A stretch of 64,000 nucleotides of DNA from an uncultured Bradyrhizobium sp. (GTDB lineage Bacteria; Pseudomonadota; Alphaproteobacteria; Rhizobiales; Xanthobacteraceae). Under the pieces are notes generated by a model. That model worked only from the letters and a program-made list of their open reading frames with translations. It was not told the origin of the DNA and ran no database searches. The stretch spans positions 62,001 to 126,000 of the forward strand of contig NZ_CAKZJO010000086.1 of assembly GCF_936943645.1 (NCBI RefSeq), read 5' to 3'. Made by a program: the position numbers and the translations under genes. Below are positions 63,872 to 64,000 of this stretch, piece by piece; position 1 is the first letter of the stretch, and the number at the start of each line of letters is the position of its first letter.

Positions 63872-64000
63872 GTCGTCCCGGACAAGCGAAGCGGAGATCC
63901 GGGACCCATAGCCACAGGAGGATATCGTGACACAAGATGGTCACTCCGGGTCTTCGCCAAACCACTTCCTGTGGTTATGGGTCCCGGGTTCGCGACTGCG
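63872..64000. repeat. Family A palindrome, copy 6 (cut by window edge)
   Basis: GTCGTCCCGGACAAGCGAAGC left arm, GGGACCCATAGCCACAGGAGG inner segment and TGTGGTTATGGGTCCCGG near 63970. The right end lies beyond the window. It lies upstream of the fasciclin gene. Confidence 0.88.

Overview
The window looks like a chromosomal segment of a Bradyrhizobium-type alphaproteobacterium (high GC, Nitrobacteraceae). This rests on the mdh-sucC-sucD-sucA gene order, a CcmABCDG cluster matching the Bradyrhizobium cycVWZXY set, dense families of extragenic palindromes typical of that genus, and candidate Irr, FixK2 and CRP-type sites. Most of it is core metabolism and housekeeping. A small accessory pocket lies at about 8.5-11.0 kb and a looser accessory stretch at about 43-54 kb. 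No tRNA, rRNA, insertion sequence or CRISPR array was seen. Layout: 0-7 kb holds a TCA-cycle operon on the minus strand (mdh, sucC, a DUF1579 gene, sucD, sucA; the E2 gene probably lies just outside the left edge). zapE follows, then the accessory pocket: a Shedu (SduA) nuclease gene, a VapBC-type toxin-antitoxin pair and a small membrane protein. 11-19 kb carries thpR, a GDSL arylesterase divergent from a LolD/FtsX-like ABC exporter, a Bax-inhibitor-1 protein, an acetyltransferase, DUF2794 and DUF1223 genes, and an unannotated plus-strand structured RNA candidate (about 18277-18408). 19-26 kb has acnA divergent from the cytochrome c maturation genes ccmA, B, C, D and G. 27-33 kb has yciB-ftsY and mtaB-dapF on the minus strand, separated by a pseudouridine synthase and a DUF2336 gene on the plus strand. 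33-37 kb holds exported proteins (a GyrI-like domain behind a Pro/Ser/Ala linker, a SIMPL protein) and a Tat-exported metallo-beta-lactamase-fold hydrolase. 37-41 kb is the ffh-rpsP-rimM-trmD-rplS translation cluster. leuC, leuD and leuB are scattered at 41.6, 47.2 and 58.8 kb. Between them lie small exported Gly/His/Tyr-rich proteins, a zincin, an XRE regulator with a divergent PPOX-like gene, a glycosyltransferase, a DUF6455 gene, an exported TPR-caspase, a triple-PAS soluble chemoreceptor, an AraC regulator, a CitE-like lyase, a beta-carbonic anhydrase and asd. The right end has an MFS exporter, a Tat lipoprotein molybdopterin oxidoreductase with its cytochrome b, and a fasciclin protein. 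Working together: sucABCD, mdh and acnA supply the TCA cycle; leuBCD and asd/dapF feed leucine and lysine/cell-wall synthesis; ccm genes mature cytochromes c; ffh and ftsY form the SRP targeting pair. The two related [4Fe-4S] dehydratase genes acnA and leuC each carry an inverted repeat resembling the Irr iron control element. The DUF6455 gene has a FixK2-like box and the caspase gene a perfect CRP-type palindrome, both at class II spacing from a plausible -10. At least six copies of one ~130-190 bp palindromic repeat, plus several other repeat classes, fill the gaps; one copy supplies the stop codon and C-terminal codons of rimM. All functions are inferred from sequence; no database search was run.
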